NCBI GenBank assembly: GCA_017414605.1
Contig: JAFQLG010000034.1
Coordinates: 1-5,890, forward strand
Origin: Clostridia bacterium
Lineage (GTDB): Bacteria; Bacillota_A; Clostridia; Oscillospirales; CAG-272
DNA: 5,890 nucleotides
Direction: 5' to 3'
Shown one piece after another: positions 5,601 through 5,890 of this stretch. The position numbers and the translations under genes were made by a program. The notes under the pieces were generated by a model. The model was not told where the DNA came from and made no database searches. It saw only the letters and a program-made list of their open reading frames with translations. Every line of letters begins with the position of its first letter. The stretch's first letter is position 1.

Positions 5601-5890
5601 ATGGCAAAGAAGTATTGTTACCTCTTTACAGAAGGTAATGCAAACATGCGTGAGATCCTCGGCGGTAAGGGTGCAAACCTTGCAGAGATGACCAACATCG
5701 GTCTTCCTGTTCCCCAGGGCTTCACCATTTCCACAGAGGCTTGCACTCAGTACTACGAGGACGGCAGACAGATCAACGATGATATCATGGCTGAGATCAT
5801 GGAGTATATCGTTAAGATGGAAGCGGTTACCGGCAAGAAGTTCGGCGACCTTGAAAATCCCCTTCTCGTTTCCGTTCGTTCCGGCGCTCG
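5601..5890 (+). CDS. ppdK: Pyruvate, phosphate dikinase, N-terminal part (runs off right edge)
   Basis: The visible 96 full codons are the start of PPDK, a cytoplasmic enzyme that interconverts pyruvate + ATP + Pi with phosphoenolpyruvate + AMP + PPi; in anaerobes it serves glycolysis or gluconeogenesis. The N-terminal nucleotide-binding domain is clear: [20 protein letters not shown] with the ATP-site Lys23, then [26 protein letters not shown] and LLVSVRSGA with Arg93. These match Lys22 and Arg92 of the Clostridium symbiosum enzyme, shifted by one residue. GGAGG (5587-5591) lies 9 nt before the ATG. The gene is divergent from pth with its own promoter. Codon choice (GGT/GGC, CGT, AAC) suggests high expression. 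The full enzyme is about 875 aa, so most of the gene is outside the window. Confidence 0.96.
   Translation, partial: MAKKYCYLFTEGNANMREILGGKGANLAEMTNIGLPVPQGFTISTEACTQYYEDGRQINDDIMAEIMEYIVKMEAVTGKKFGDLENPLLVSVRSGA

Noticed and set aside
1..5890. CRISPR arrays, tRNA or rRNA genes, and complete mobile elements
   Set aside because: No regularly spaced repeats, cloverleaf with anticodon, rRNA-like sequence or transposase was seen on either strand.

Overview
The window looks like chromosomal DNA of an anaerobic Bacillota, class Clostridia, probably a gut lineage near Oscillospirales. The evidence is the gene order pth-mfd-SurA/PrsA-like lipoprotein, a clostridial-type pyruvate phosphate dikinase start, AGGAGG-type ribosome sites and sigma-A-type promoters. 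Most of the window is ordinary housekeeping DNA. The unusual parts are an in-frame stop in mfd, a sharp composition break at the left edge, and structured untranslated regions.

Layout from right to left. Plus strand: ppdK begins at 5601 and runs off the right edge. It is preceded by an extended -10 promoter and a roughly 110-nt leader that can fold into a terminator-like structure ending in six T. Minus strand: a fully consensus promoter (hexamers at 5378-5383 and 5355-5360) drives pth (5246-4605), whose TGA overlaps the ATG of mfd (ATGA). The mfd frame runs from 4608 to 1018 but contains one in-frame TAG at codon 143 (4182-4180), so it reads as a 142-aa and a 1053-aa piece. A 204-bp gap holds a dense set of perfect hairpins (853-984). 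Then comes a SurA/PrsA-like lipoprotein gene (810-100). At about position 112 the DNA changes abruptly to about 11% G+C, the lipoprotein frame ends, and a new minus-strand gene with its own ribosome site starts at 32 and leaves the window after ten codons.

Pth recycles peptidyl-tRNA. Mfd removes stalled RNA polymerase and recruits excision repair. The lipoprotein probably assists folding outside the membrane. PpdK interconverts pyruvate and phosphoenolpyruvate. Pth and mfd form a co-transcribed, probably translationally coupled pair; ppdK is divergent and independently regulated. The two divergent leaders carry the same 11-nt word, GCGCAAAAGTG, each time inside a predicted stem.

I did not find a complete undescribed system. 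The best lead for accessory biology is the left edge, where AT-rich DNA appears to have cut off the lipoprotein gene and brought in a gene whose first residues resemble AAA-type ATPases.
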